NCBI RefSeq assembly: GCF_000473245.1
Contig: NC_022524.1
Location: forward strand, 3,806,501 to 3,870,500
Length of the DNA stretch: 64,000 nucleotides
Source: Bacillus infantis NRRL B-14911
Lineage (GTDB): Bacteria > Bacillota > Bacilli > Bacillales > Cytobacillaceae
Direction of reading: 5' to 3'
The first letter of the stretch is position 1. Every line of letters begins with the position of its first letter. The notes below the pieces were generated by a model. The model did not search any database. It saw nothing but the letters and a program-made list of their open reading frames with translations, and had not been told where the DNA came from. The translations under genes and the position numbers were made by a program. Below are positions 43,169 through 51,710 of the stretch, one piece after another.

Positions 43169-44176
43169 CTATCGTTTCAGCCAGTCTACAGGAGGGAGTT
43201 TCATTTTGGCAGCAGGGACTTCTGCCATCTCAAAAAACTTTCCCAGAAACTCTTCATGGTCGCCTGTATGCTGCAGGAAACGGCCCAGCTGCTCTTCTGA
43301 AAGATGCCTTTGATGCTCTGTCGGATTCCCATAATAATTCTCAATGCACTCAAAATAGTGAAGCGGGAACAGAAGGCGTGCATACAGCAGCCGCCACGAA
43401 AAAGAGGTCAGCGGCTCAACTGTCTGGTACTCCTTCAGATACTGTGATAGCCCTGGCTGATAAGTTTTGATGTTCCGGAAGTACCTTTCCCTGGACCATT
43501 CTGCCAGATCGCGGCTTGCATGATCAAAGACCCAGTCAAACGGGCTTTTGATCAGATAATCATCACTTCCCCATGTGGAGGAAACAAAACGCTCATGGCA
43601 GACAGTCCCGCTGTCCGCAGGCCCTGGCTCATCATCCAGCTCTGCATCAGCCAGATATTGGATGGAGTTCTCGGCCAGGCCCATATAGTAGGGGAATGTT
43701 TCCAGAAACATCCGGTCCAGTTCATGCTCCGGCTGCTGAAAAAGCATGCTATTCCAAACCTTCTCCATCTGATCCAGCCTCTTTTCCCAGAGCTGCTTCC
43801 ACTGCCCGATCCTGCTTGTCCGGGTGATCGGTGAGGAAATAAGCCTGCCGCGATAATGGAACTTGGCAAGCTTCCTGCCAGACTGATAGCCTTTGCGCGG
43901 CTGGGCATTCGGGCACTTCAATACACAATAGCTCTTTTGCTCCCACACGCTTGAGTGTTTACCTTCAGTTGTCTGCAGGAAAGTGCTTACAGTCTTATCG
44001 CCGGTTTGCTGCAGATGGCTGGCAATCAGGCTAAGCTCCGCCAGATCCTCTTCCTCCAGGCCAACCTCCATCGGTATATAAAGCTGGTTATCCTTTTTGA
44101 ACGCTTCATGCAGCCCGATTCTCAATTCTTCCTCCGCCTGTATGCCAAAATGTTGCTTAAGCATTTGCCTGAGCAT
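43169..44176 (-). CDS. yutH: Spore coat-associated protein YutH (CotS/kinase-like)
   Basis: A 335-residue protein of the CotS/YutH family, an aminoglycoside-phosphotransferase-like fold found in Bacillus spore coats. Visible features: KLAKFHYRGR, the SSTWGSDDYLIKSPFDWVFDHASRDLAEW region that takes the place of the kinase catalytic loop, and a helical C-terminus. Canonical kinase residues are not clearly conserved, so enzymatic activity is doubtful. AGAGGTG lies 5 bases before the ATG. Divergent from yutG. In B. subtilis YutH is produced in the mother cell. Confidence 0.9.
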   Translation of the reverse strand: MLRQMLKQHFGIQAEEELRIGLHEAFKKDNQLYIPMEVGLEEEDLAELSLIASHLQQTGDKTVSTFLQTTEGKHSSVWEQKSYCVLKCPNAQPRKGYQSGRKLAKFHYRGRLISSPITRTSRIGQWKQLWEKRLDQMEKVWNSMLFQQPEHELDRMFLETFPYYMGLAENSIQYLADAELDDEPGPADSGTVCHERFVSSTWGSDDYLIKSPFDWVFDHASRDLAEWSRERYFRNIKTYQPGLSQYLKEYQTVEPLTSFSWRLLYARLLFPLHYFECIENYYGNPTEHQRHLSEEQLGRFLQHTGDHEEFLGKFFEMAEVPAAKMKLPPVDWLKR

Positions 44177-44374
44177 AGAAACACCTCTTCATTCGCTAAT
44201 CGCTTATATCTCATTTATATGTGCCCGCCGCAAAAACTTGTTTGTTTCTTGCATAACCCATGCCTTCAGGGAAAAAATGAAGTAGACAGGCCACGGGAGC
44301 CGCATGTCCTGTTTAGGTATATTTGCGGCTGTGCCGGTATATACATTAGAAAAAAACAAGAAAAGGTGAGGCAA

Positions 44375-44881
44375 ATGTCTGAAGAACAAAAAGAAGTTGT
44401 TGACCTGACAGAACAGACAGCCCGCAGATGGCTGCTTGAAAGAGGGGTAACCGTACAGGATATCGCAGATTTAGTTTTCTTTCTTCAGGAAAAGTACCAC
44501 CCTAATCTTGAAATGAAGGACTGCCTTCACAACGTTGAGCGCGTCCTGTCCAAAAGGGAAGTCCAAAACGCCATCCTGACCGGGATCCAGCTTGATATGC
44601 TCGGTGAAAAAGGAATGCTTGACCAGCCTCTCCAAAAAATCATAGAAACCGATGAAAGTCTCTATGGCGTCGACGAAGTACTCGCTTTCTCCATCGTCAA
44701 TGTCTATGGCAGCATCGGTTTTACAAACTACGGATATATCGATAAACTGAAGCCCGGCATCCTAAAAGACCTAAACGATAAATCCTCCGGCAAATGCCAC
44801 ACCTTCCTGGACGACATCGTAGGCGCCATCGCAGCAGCCGCCTCAAGCCGCCTGGCCCATGGCGCTGCTAAAGTCGAATAG
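44375..44881 (+). CDS. yutG: Phosphatidylglycerophosphatase A family protein YutG
   Basis: A 168-residue protein of the PgpA-related (DUF/YutG) family. Conserved parts are TARRWLLERGVTVQDIADLV near the start, DECLALSI-like VDEVLAFSIVNVYGSIGFTNYGYIDK and the C-terminal FLDDIVGAIAAAASSRLAH. Unlike E. coli PgpA it has no clear transmembrane helices. B. subtilis YutG is 167 residues; phosphatase activity is inferred from homology. ATG at 44375 follows AAAAGGTGAGG; a longer frame from 43955 overlaps the start of yutH on the other strand and has no ribosome site. Confidence 0.88.
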   Translation: MSEEQKEVVDLTEQTARRWLLERGVTVQDIADLVFFLQEKYHPNLEMKDCLHNVERVLSKREVQNAILTGIQLDMLGEKGMLDQPLQKIIETDESLYGVDEVLAFSIVNVYGSIGFTNYGYIDKLKPGILKDLNDKSSGKCHTFLDDIVGAIAAAASSRLAHGAAKVE

Positions 44882-44981
44882 AAGAATAAACAGCCTTCTG
44901 TTGGTAAGGTTTCGGTTTTGAAGTGCCAAGTGCGGATTGGCAGTGCATTTCGCAGACTTTTTAGCAATAATATTTACACAC

Positions 44982-45018
44982 AAAAAAGCTCGGAGCCATT
45001 ATGCTCTGAGCCTTTTTA
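44982..45018 (+). terminator. Terminator downstream of yutG
   Basis: Stem GCTCGGAG (44988-44995) with CTCTGAGC (45004-45011), one G-T pair, then five T residues; about 100 bases after the yutG stop. Confidence 0.82.
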
Positions 45019-45169
45019 TAAAAATAGCATGCTGTTGAAGGTAAGCACCCTCATTGTTTAATAACCGATTCATTATGAGTCAAGAATACCTTTTAAAAGA
45101 GCAATTTTTCCCCATACCCCCCCCTGACCAAAAGAGCCGACTCCAGGAACAGGATGAGGTTCAGCGCGG

Positions 45170-45365
45170 GTTGACAATAAGCGGAGAAATTCCCGCTAAT
45201 TTAAATAGAGCTCTAAAATCAGCTTAAATAGAAGGAGAAATTCCGCCTATCGACCCAAAAAAAAGGATAATCGACCATTTTGCTTCGCTTAACCGGAAAA
45301 TCTCCGCTTATATAGACCCATTCATGGCATATTAACAATTTAACAGGAAAATCTCCGCTTATTAA
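45170..45365. repeat. Cluster of short GGAGAAATTCC/GGAAAATCTCC repeats
   Basis: Four related motifs: AAGCGGAGAAATTCCCGCT (45180s), AAGGAGAAATTCCGCC (45230s) and two copies of GGAAAATCTCCGCTTAT (about 45296 and 45347) in the opposite orientation. Together they can form several alternative hairpins. The stretch 45019-45640 holds only repeats, no gene. Confidence 0.75.
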
Positions 45366-45388
45366 TAGCCCGAGGAAATTTAGCTTTC

Positions 45389-45415
45389 CCCCACGGATAG
45401 CAAAGTGCCTGCAAC
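45389..45415. repeat. Truncated end of a family 2 palindromic element
   Basis: CCCACGGATAGCAAAGTGCCTGCAACG matches (read in parts) the right end of the elements at 35302-36451, without the rest of the element. Confidence 0.7.
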
Positions 45416-45495
45416 GCCCCTTTAAAAACAAAAACTCATCAAAAAAACGTCCCGTTTTCCTAAAGAGAAATCACCCAAAAAATTATAAAAACCCT

Positions 45496-45612
45496 GTTGA
45501 CTGGAGTGGAAGGCACGCAGACTCCTGTGGGAAATAGCGGCAGAACTGAGACCCAGCAAGAGCTCGCTCCAAGGAGGCTCAACTTCGCCCCGCGGAAAGC
45601 GAAGTGCCTGCA
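45496..45612. repeat. Diverged copy of the family 2 palindromic element
   Basis: Same layout as the six elements at 35302-36451 (GGAAGGCACGCAGACTCCTG at the left, CCCCGCGGAAAGCGAAGTGC at the right), but the internal stem is decayed: CTCCTGTGGG against CCCAGCAAGAG. It is a single copy here. Confidence 0.9.
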
Positions 45613-45663
45613 ACGCAAATCAACAGCCCCCATTTAGGCAGTGTTTTTACATCCCTGGAAAAA

Positions 45664-45693
45664 TTGTACACAATAAAAATTCCATGCTAAGAT
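45664..45693 (+). promoter_or_regulatory. Promoter of the P-loop kinase gene
   Basis: TTGTAC, 18 bases, TAAGAT with an extended TGC before it; 34 bases before the ATG. Confidence 0.6.
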
Positions 45694-45726
45694 TTCAGAG
45701 ATAACAAGAAACGGGAGGAACGGAAA

Positions 45727-46329
45727 ATGGATATCAACCACCTGAAGCAAGCAATCGAAAAAGGGCTCCAAAACGACCGGTTCATCCTCGGAATAGATGG
45801 ACTCAGCCGCTCAGGAAAAACCACACTCGTCAATAGGCTCAAACAATGGCTGCAGGCAGAAGGACACCCCGCAGTCATCTTTCATCTCGATGATTATATA
45901 GAAGACCGGAATAAAAGATACAACACAGGAAACGAAGAATGGTACGAATACTACTTCCTTCAATGGGATGCAGAATACTTAAAGCAGGAGCTGTTTTCAA
46001 AAGTACATACCGGAACAGAACTTACCTTAAGGTTCTATGTCGAACAAAATGACAGCCATTTTCTTAAAAATACCACCATTCCCCGGAAATGCCTCATCAT
46101 CATCGAAGGCGTCTTTCTGCAGCGTCCCGAATGGAGAAACCATCTTGATTATATCGTTTACCTGGACTGTCCGAGAGAGACAAGATTCAAACGCGAAAAA
46201 GAAGCCACCAGACAAAAAGTGGACAAGTTTGAAAACAGATACTGGAAGGCGGAAGATCATTACTTAGAAACTGTCCGGCCGCTGGAAGGGGCAGACTTGG
46301 TCGTCAGCCAGCCGGTGCAGCCTGTTTAA
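45727..46329 (+). CDS. P-loop kinase of the uridine kinase/phosphoribulokinase type
   Basis: A 200-residue nucleoside-kinase-like protein. Walker A is GIDGLSRSGKTTL (20-32). HLDDYIEDRNKRY matches the DD-substrate-binding motif after strand 2, and LIIIEGVFLQRPEW holds the Walker B-like Glu. A lid arginine pair is seen in CPRETRFKREKEATRQK. It probably phosphorylates a small nucleoside or sugar, but is shorter and different from canonical Udk. GGGAGGAACGG precedes the ATG. Single gene between repeat-rich DNA and a terminator; likely an accessory gene. Confidence 0.82.
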   Translation: MDINHLKQAIEKGLQNDRFILGIDGLSRSGKTTLVNRLKQWLQAEGHPAVIFHLDDYIEDRNKRYNTGNEEWYEYYFLQWDAEYLKQELFSKVHTGTELTLRFYVEQNDSHFLKNTTIPRKCLIIIEGVFLQRPEWRNHLDYIVYLDCPRETRFKREKEATRQKVDKFENRYWKAEDHYLETVRPLEGADLVVSQPVQPV

Positions 46330-46337
46330 ACTTAAAC

Positions 46338-46372
46338 GCAAAAGCCTGATAGACTGTCTATCAGGCTTTGTC
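46338..46372. terminator. Terminator after the kinase gene
   Basis: A 13-bp perfect stem AAAGCCTGATAGA (46341-46353 with 46357-46369), loop CTG; short T-runs both ways. Confidence 0.78.
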
Positions 46373-46485
46373 CAACATGATTTCTCTAATTAAATCGGGA
46401 GCCACTTCCCCATATTGGAACCTAAGCTCTTTCGTTTTGCTAATTGTCTATTATCCAGGAATAAGAGGGAAGGCTGCTCCAAATC

Positions 46486-47364
46486 TTAGGCATTCATATT
46501 TTTCTCGATTTTATATTCTTCCTTTTTCTCTTCAAGCCAGTTATAGTACTCAGTCTGCATCCTTTCGTCAAAAAGTGCCTTTTTCGCTGCTTCTTTGCTG
46601 TCTTCGTACACAGCTTCTTTTGCTTCCTTTTTATCTTCCACTTTAATGATATGGTAGCCGTAATCGGTTTTGACTGGCCCGCTTATTTCATTAGCTTTCA
46701 ACTCAAAGGCAGCTTCCTCAAACGCAGCTTCCATTTCTCCCTTTCCGAAATAGCCGAGCTCGCCGCCTGATTCGGCATTGGAAGCATCGGTGGAGTATTC
46801 TTTTGCCAGATCGGCAAATTCTTCTCCTTTGTCCAGCTTGGATTTGACTTCTTTTGCTGTCGCTTCATCTTCAACTAGGATATGGCTTGCCTTTACCTGC
46901 TCCTGCTGGGCAAACTGATCTTTATTTTCTTCAAAATAAGCTTTGATTTCATCTTCTTTTAAATCAATTCGCGGCTCGAGGAGCTTTTCTGTTTTTAAGT
47001 ATTTTTCAATATCCTCTGCTATTCCGGCTTCTGTAACACCACTCTGTTCAAGTGCAGCTTTGAAGCCCTCCTCCCCGCCATATGATTCTTTCAGATTTTT
47101 CAGCTCTTCTTCTTTTTCCTTGTTGCTTATTGTTACTTTTTCCTTCTTTGCCTCCATTTCAATGATCTTGTCCGTTACAAGCGCGTCCAGAGCCTCATCT
47201 CCATATTGCTTGACCAGCAGGCTGTAGAGCTCTTCTTTTTTTATACTTTCGCTGCCCACACTTGCTACAGCCGGCTCCTTTGAAAGAAAGAAGGCAGCAG
47301 TACCTGCAGCTGCCAAAATAAGCACCAATATCCCTAATCCGATTTTCTTTGTTAAAAACCCCAT
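46486..47364 (-). CDS. PrsA-like parvulin peptidyl-prolyl isomerase without lipobox
   Basis: A 292-residue extracytoplasmic foldase. N-terminal hydrophobic segment (about 5-27) with no Cys, so it is anchored by a transmembrane helix or cleaved by signal peptidase I and not lipidated as PrsA is. A helical SurA/PrsA-like N-domain (EELYSLLVKQYGDEALDALV) precedes the parvulin domain (about 135-235: VKASHILVEDEATA, GELGYFGKGEMEAAFEEAAF, DYGYHIIKVED). The C-terminus is Lys/Glu-rich. Downstream of htrA by 58 bases on the same strand; both act on exported proteins. The start at 47364 is 5 bases from AAAGGAAG; ATG 47367 is also possible. Confidence 0.88.
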   Translation of the reverse strand: MGFLTKKIGLGILVLILAAAGTAAFFLSKEPAVASVGSESIKKEELYSLLVKQYGDEALDALVTDKIIEMEAKKEKVTISNKEKEEELKNLKESYGGEEGFKAALEQSGVTEAGIAEDIEKYLKTEKLLEPRIDLKEDEIKAYFEENKDQFAQQEQVKASHILVEDEATAKEVKSKLDKGEEFADLAKEYSTDASNAESGGELGYFGKGEMEAAFEEAAFELKANEISGPVKTDYGYHIIKVEDKKEAKEAVYEDSKEAAKKALFDERMQTEYYNWLEEKKEEYKIEKNMNA

Positions 47365-47422
47365 CATAACTTCCTTTCCATTCTATTATTTAAAATGTGG
47401 CATACAGTCCGGCGGCGGACTT

Positions 47423-48652
47423 TTAATCTGTAATTGTTTTTGTCCCCAATTCCATAGTGATATTCATTTTTTCACCATTTCGGTAAAGTGACAGCTCCGC
47501 TTTATCGCCTGTTTTCAGCTTGGTATACAGATACTTCCTAAAGTCATCCGGACTGCCAATCTCTGTATCATTAATGGCAATAATCACGTCTCCCGTTTTC
47601 AGGCCTGCCTTGGCTGCAGCAGATTCAGGATCAATATTGGCAATAAATGCTCCTTTGGTGACATCCTGCGGCAGGTTTTGCAGATACCCTTGAGGGACTT
47701 CCTGAAGACCGGCAAGACCGACCCCTGCATAAGGACGCTCTACCTTGCCATTTGCCATGATTTCCTCCACGATCGGCTGAAGATCATTGGAAGGGATGGC
47801 AAAACCAAGGCCTTCTACCCCGCTTTCGGAAATTTTCAGACTGTTGATGCCGATTACTTCCCCTGCAGTATTTATCAATGCCCCGCCGCTGTTCCCCGGA
47901 TTGATTGCTGCATCTGTCTGGATGACATTCATATCCCAGCTGCCGGCAGAAGTATCAACAGAGATTGAGCGGTCCACCGCACTGACAATCCCCTGTGTGA
48001 CTGTTCTTGAAAGGTCAAGACCGAGCGGGTTTCCTATCGCGAGCACCTGGTCTCCAGGCCTCAGCTTGGATGAATCACCAAAGCCCAGCAGAGTATCGGC
48101 ATACTTTTCATCCATCCTCAACACTGCCAAATCTGTCAGTGCATCTGCTCCGACTAGCTCTGCAGTTGTTTTCTGGCCGTCATGAAGGGAAATATCAATC
48201 TTGCTGGCCCCCTCGACAACATGGTTGTTTGTCAGGATATAGGCGCTTCCATTCTCTTTTTTAAATATCACACCTGAGCCTGAACCGCTTTCCACCGTTT
48301 GGCTGGTGTTTGAAAATTGATTGGCTCGATTCTCCGATTTCACGATTCCCACAATCGCTTTTGATGCACCTTCGACTATATCAGCAAGAGAGCCTTCTGT
48401 ATGAGCACTAGTCTGCTCAGGAATGATGCCCGTTTTATTGGCATCAGCGGTGCTGGATGCCTGTCCTCCTGACACATCCTGGCTTGCGGCTGCCTGAGGG
48501 AATTGGTCCCTAATATAATCAGTGTAAGGTGCGGCATACAATGTCAGCGCAGAACCGATCACCCCGGCTGCAACAACTGACAGTATGCCTTTGCCCTTCC
48601 TTAGCTTTGATTTAGTTTCTTCCTGGTTATATTTATCATTGGAATCCATCAT
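47423..48652 (-). CDS. HtrA/DegP-family membrane-anchored serine protease
   Basis: A 409-residue S1C protease. Cytoplasmic basic N-terminus, one transmembrane helix (about 22-42), a linker, a trypsin-like domain with the triad H144 (TNNHVVEG), D174 (TDLAVLRMD) and S255 (GNSGGAL), and a single PDZ domain (about 300-400: AGLKTGDVIIAINDTEIGS). It degrades misfolded exported proteins under secretion or heat stress. B. subtilis has three such proteins (HtrA, HtrB, HtrC); which one this is cannot be decided. TAGGAGG lies 7 bases before the ATG. Probably cotranscribed with the PrsA-like gene. Confidence 0.93.
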   Translation of the reverse strand: MMDSNDKYNQEETKSKLRKGKGILSVVAAGVIGSALTLYAAPYTDYIRDQFPQAAASQDVSGGQASSTADANKTGIIPEQTSAHTEGSLADIVEGASKAIVGIVKSENRANQFSNTSQTVESGSGSGVIFKKENGSAYILTNNHVVEGASKIDISLHDGQKTTAELVGADALTDLAVLRMDEKYADTLLGFGDSSKLRPGDQVLAIGNPLGLDLSRTVTQGIVSAVDRSISVDTSAGSWDMNVIQTDAAINPGNSGGALINTAGEVIGINSLKISESGVEGLGFAIPSNDLQPIVEEIMANGKVERPYAGVGLAGLQEVPQGYLQNLPQDVTKGAFIANIDPESAAAKAGLKTGDVIIAINDTEIGSPDDFRKYLYTKLKTGDKAELSLYRNGEKMNITMELGTKTITD

Positions 48653-48769
48653 TCTGAATCCTCCTAATAGATTATTTAATACTTTGCTTGATTTTTATAT
48701 TACCGGGCAAATATGACCAAACTGTTACCAAATTGGGAAGGGATGCAGAAGAATATGGGAAGAAATCAT

Positions 48770-48806
48770 GCACAAAAAAAGACCGCAGAATTTCTGCAGC
48801 CATTCT
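48770..48806 (-). terminator. Terminator of yutF
   Basis: Reverse-strand hairpin CTGCAGA / TCTGCGG with a tight loop, followed by seven T residues. Confidence 0.75.
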
Positions 48807-48818
48807 TTCGTGCCTTTA

Positions 48819-49583
48819 TTAAAACTTCCATTGGTCGAGCGAATCCATGACATATGTCGGCTTCTTTTCATAACCTTCGAGCAGTTCCTTTGTTGTCACG
48901 CCGGTATGGACAAGAAGGGTATCCATTCCCGCATTCATCCCTGCCAGAATGTCGGTATCATAGTTGTCGCCTACCATCAATGTCTCGTCCTTGCTGGTGC
49001 CGATTACCTTTAATGCCTGCTCCATGATGATTGACTCCGGCTTGCCGATGAACAGCGGTTCGGTTTGAGTTGAAACAGTGATTACAGAGGTGATGGATCC
49101 ATTGCCCGGAAGAAAGCCCCTTTCAGTCGGCAGCGCGATATCTCCATTTGTGGAAATGAATTTTGCGCCCCTGCGCACGGCCAGACAGCCGATGGCAAGC
49201 TTTTCATAGTTGATTGAACGGTCGATTCCCACAACAACATAATCTGCATCTTCATTTGCAAATGAAAGGCCTTCATCTTCAATCGCCGTGCGGATCCCTT
49301 CTTCCCCAATGACATATACAGAGGCATCCTTCTTTTCTTCCGCAATAAAGCTTGCTGTTGCCATGCTTGTCGTAAAGACCTGCTCTTCTTCAGCAGGTAT
49401 ATCAAAATCCCTCAGCTTCGCAGCAACCTGCTGGGGGGTGCGTGAAGAGTTATTGGTCACGAACAAATAAGGAATGCCTCTCTCTTTGAGCTTTTTGACG
49501 AAATCAGCGGCTTCCTGGATCAATTCTGTTCCACGGTACATAGTCCCATCCAAATCAATTAAATAGCCTTTATAATCCTTCAA
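48819..49583 (-). CDS. yutF: HAD-superfamily phosphatase YutF (NagD-like)
   Basis: A 254-residue haloacid dehalogenase type IIA phosphatase. Motif I is LIDLDGTMYRG (nucleophile Asp and following Asp), motif II FVTNNSSRTP, motif III GKPESIIME, motif IV MVGDNYDTDI. B. subtilis YutF dephosphorylates small sugar and nucleotide phosphates in vitro. The start TTG at 49583 gives an N-terminus like B. subtilis YutF (MKxYKGY) and has CAGGAG 9 bases upstream; TTG 49592 directly follows that site. Followed by a terminator; upstream is yutE on the same strand. Confidence 0.93.
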   Translation of the reverse strand: MKDYKGYLIDLDGTMYRGTELIQEAADFVKKLKERGIPYLFVTNNSSRTPQQVAAKLRDFDIPAEEEQVFTTSMATASFIAEEKKDASVYVIGEEGIRTAIEDEGLSFANEDADYVVVGIDRSINYEKLAIGCLAVRRGAKFISTNGDIALPTERGFLPGNGSITSVITVSTQTEPLFIGKPESIIMEQALKVIGTSKDETLMVGDNYDTDILAGMNAGMDTLLVHTGVTTKELLEGYEKKPTYVMDSLDQWKF

Positions 49584-49648
49584 AATATCCAACTCCTGCC
49601 TGTAATTGCCTCATTCTATTTTGTTTTGCCCCTGTTTAAAATTAAAAT

Positions 49649-49682
49649 GCAAAAAAAGCTCTTTTCCAAGAGCCTTTTTTGA
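49649..49682 (-). terminator. Terminator downstream of yutE
   Basis: GCTCTT/AAGAGC stem (49658-49663 with 49668-49673), loop TTCC, with A- and T-runs on both sides. A further hairpin CCAAGGCC/GGTCTTGG lies at 49699-49724, nearer the yutE stop. Confidence 0.85.
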
Positions 49683-49776
49683 CTAGCGTCTTATTCTGCC
49701 AAGGCCAAAACCATAAGGTCTTGGCTTTAGTATAAAGGAAAAGGCTTTTCCCTCCAAAGGATTCAGCTTTCTCCGG

Positions 49777-50214
49777 TCAGTTCTTGAATGCCGATACCGG
49801 TCCAAGTTCATTGAGGATATATGACCTTACAGCGGGTGCGAATCTTTTAATATCATCCAGATGATCAGTAAAAGCTTTCTGCAGCTCCGTGTGGCTGATG
49901 CTTGTATAGTTTTGGACCAGTTCCTTGCGGTATTGGATGATCGCTTTATAGCTGCCTGCCATATCACTTGAGATCACTTTTTCATCTTCAAGGATATCCA
50001 CGATATCTTCATAGCTGCCCGGGTCCCTCATAATAAAGCCGTCTATTATGCTGTTGCCGACATCAAGGATCGCTTCGATCAGCAGATGGGAAACCCGTTC
50101 CAGTGCTGCCCTTTCAATCTCACTGTCCCAATTGTCCTTTCCCTCGAAAAGGGCAGTTTGCTTTTCAAAAAATACGAGTATCTCTTCAATCTTTTCCCTG
50201 TCCACAAAATACAT
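49777..50214 (-). CDS. yutE: DUF86 (HepT-like) protein YutE
   Basis: A 145-residue helical protein of the HEPN/HepT-like DUF86 family. In active HepT toxins an R-x4-6-H motif cuts or modifies RNA; here the place reads YRKELVQNY, with Arg kept but the His replaced by Gln-Asn. No MNT-type nucleotidyltransferase antitoxin gene is adjacent, so this is probably a domesticated, non-toxic member, as is B. subtilis YutE. AAAGGATG-type site upstream of the ATG. It follows the EAL gene by 25 bases and is likely cotranscribed. Confidence 0.85.
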   Translation of the reverse strand: MYFVDREKIEEILVFFEKQTALFEGKDNWDSEIERAALERVSHLLIEAILDVGNSIIDGFIMRDPGSYEDIVDILEDEKVISSDMAGSYKAIIQYRKELVQNYTSISHTELQKAFTDHLDDIKRFAPAVRSYILNELGPVSAFKN

Positions 50215-50239
50215 AAAGGTTCATCCTTTCAATTGACCC

Positions 50240-51544
50240 CTATGATGACAACAGGCCTTTTTGAAGCAGATCAGGCCGGGCATAAAAATAACCCTGTGCC
50301 AGGTCCACTTTATTGCGGAAGAGGACAATCGCCTCCTCTTCGCTTTCAATACCTTCTGCCACCACCAGGGAGCCGGTTTCTTTTGCCACCAGGAGCAGGC
50401 CTTTAAGCATGGATTCCTTTACCGTATTTTTGTCGATATTCTGAATGACGGAACGGTCGATCTTGATGATGTCCGGCATGATTTCCGTAATAGAGTTCAA
50501 GCTGGCATATCCTGCTCCTGTATCATCGATGGCAATCCGGAATCCTAAAGTCCTGAGTACCTTTATATTGTAAATAAAATACTCCATTCCTTCAATTGAA
50601 TCCCTTTCAGTCACCTCGATTGTCATCTGGCGAGGGCTGATCCCTTTATGCCTGGCAAGCAGTTTTTTAATGTCCCTGACAAAAAGCTGGTTGCCCAGGG
50701 TGATCGGTGTGAAGTTAATGAAAATATCCTGCTGGCAGCCGGTCGTTTCAATCTGTTCGAGTATCTTTTCCATCACGATCATTTCAAGGTCATAAAGCAT
50801 GCCTGTCTGCCTTGCGACTGAAAAGAGCTGAAGCGGATTTTCAAGCGGGGTCCCCTCCGGACCGCGGGTCAGCATCTCCCATGCCTTCACTTCCTTTGTA
50901 GCCACATCAAGAATAGGCTGGGCGAGAAGGCGGATCTCTTTCTTTGCGACGATTTTGCTCATGCTGTACAGCATTTCATTGAAATCGGACTGCACCCTTT
51001 TTTCCGCCATGGCAAGTGCCTGCTGATGGGCCTTCAGTACGGCTTCTTCTATAGAATAATGCTTTTTCTCAATAAACATGTATCCGGTTTCAATCTGAGG
51101 ATTGACTGCCGGATGGCTCAGCAGGAGATTCCGTTCTGATTCCCTGAGGATTTTCTTCATAATTCCCTCAATCTCCGAGATGCAATAGCGTTCATGCCCT
51201 ACCTCAATGAAAAGAGTAAGCCCGTCGCTGTAATGATCATGAAGGAGAATAACCTCCTCTTCCTTCAATTCACCCTGGATTGTATGGCAGAACTCCCTTT
51301 TAATGCTGGATATGTAAGCAAAATAGCCGGTTTGGCCAAGCTGGTCTGAAATCTCTCTCAGATTCTTGATAGTAAAGACCGCGACAGCTACCTCAGATCC
51401 TTTACGGAATGCCCGTTTGACACCCTGGATGATCGGGTCCCTAAGGATGAACTGGGGAGGATAATAACGGATGCTGGATAGCGGGAATACAATCTTTCCC
51501 CAGTTGAAAAAATTGCGGAGCTTTTGTCTGCTTTTATGGACCAT
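50240..51544 (-). CDS. EAL-domain c-di-GMP phosphodiesterase with degenerate GGDEF-like N-terminus
   Basis: A 434-residue cytosolic protein. N-terminal part (about 30-190) looks like a decayed diguanylate cyclase fold with HDHYSDGLTLF where GGDEF would be. The C-terminal EAL domain (about 195-430) reads EML in place of EAL (KAWEMLTRG), with NFTP, IEVTERDS, AIDDTGAGYASL, IIKIDRS and VVAEGIESEEE supplying the metal- and base-binding residues. All catalytic positions seem kept, so hydrolysis of c-di-GMP to pGpG is likely. ATG 51544 is preferred (AGAGG 10 bases upstream); ATG 51553 touches that site. Confidence 0.88.
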   Translation of the reverse strand: MVHKSRQKLRNFFNWGKIVFPLSSIRYYPPQFILRDPIIQGVKRAFRKGSEVAVAVFTIKNLREISDQLGQTGYFAYISSIKREFCHTIQGELKEEEVILLHDHYSDGLTLFIEVGHERYCISEIEGIMKKILRESERNLLLSHPAVNPQIETGYMFIEKKHYSIEEAVLKAHQQALAMAEKRVQSDFNEMLYSMSKIVAKKEIRLLAQPILDVATKEVKAWEMLTRGPEGTPLENPLQLFSVARQTGMLYDLEMIVMEKILEQIETTGCQQDIFINFTPITLGNQLFVRDIKKLLARHKGISPRQMTIEVTERDSIEGMEYFIYNIKVLRTLGFRIAIDDTGAGYASLNSITEIMPDIIKIDRSVIQNIDKNTVKESMLKGLLLVAKETGSLVVAEGIESEEEAIVLFRNKVDLAQGYFYARPDLLQKGLLSS

Positions 51545-51710
51545 TTGTCTCATTCCTCTCAGGAGTCGGCATTTTTCATGAATCTATTGTACCATAATTT
51601 TCAAGAATCCGTTTTTTTCATTACGGTAAATAGAATAAAATCACAGTGCTTCAAGTGGGCAGCTTCTGATAAGATAAGGATAATAAGAAGCTCAAGGAGG
51701 AATCGGCAGG

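Noticed and set aside
43955-44374. Long N-terminal extension of yutG
   Set aside because: It would overlap the 5' part of yutH on the other strand, has no ribosome site, and makes the protein far longer than B. subtilis YutG.
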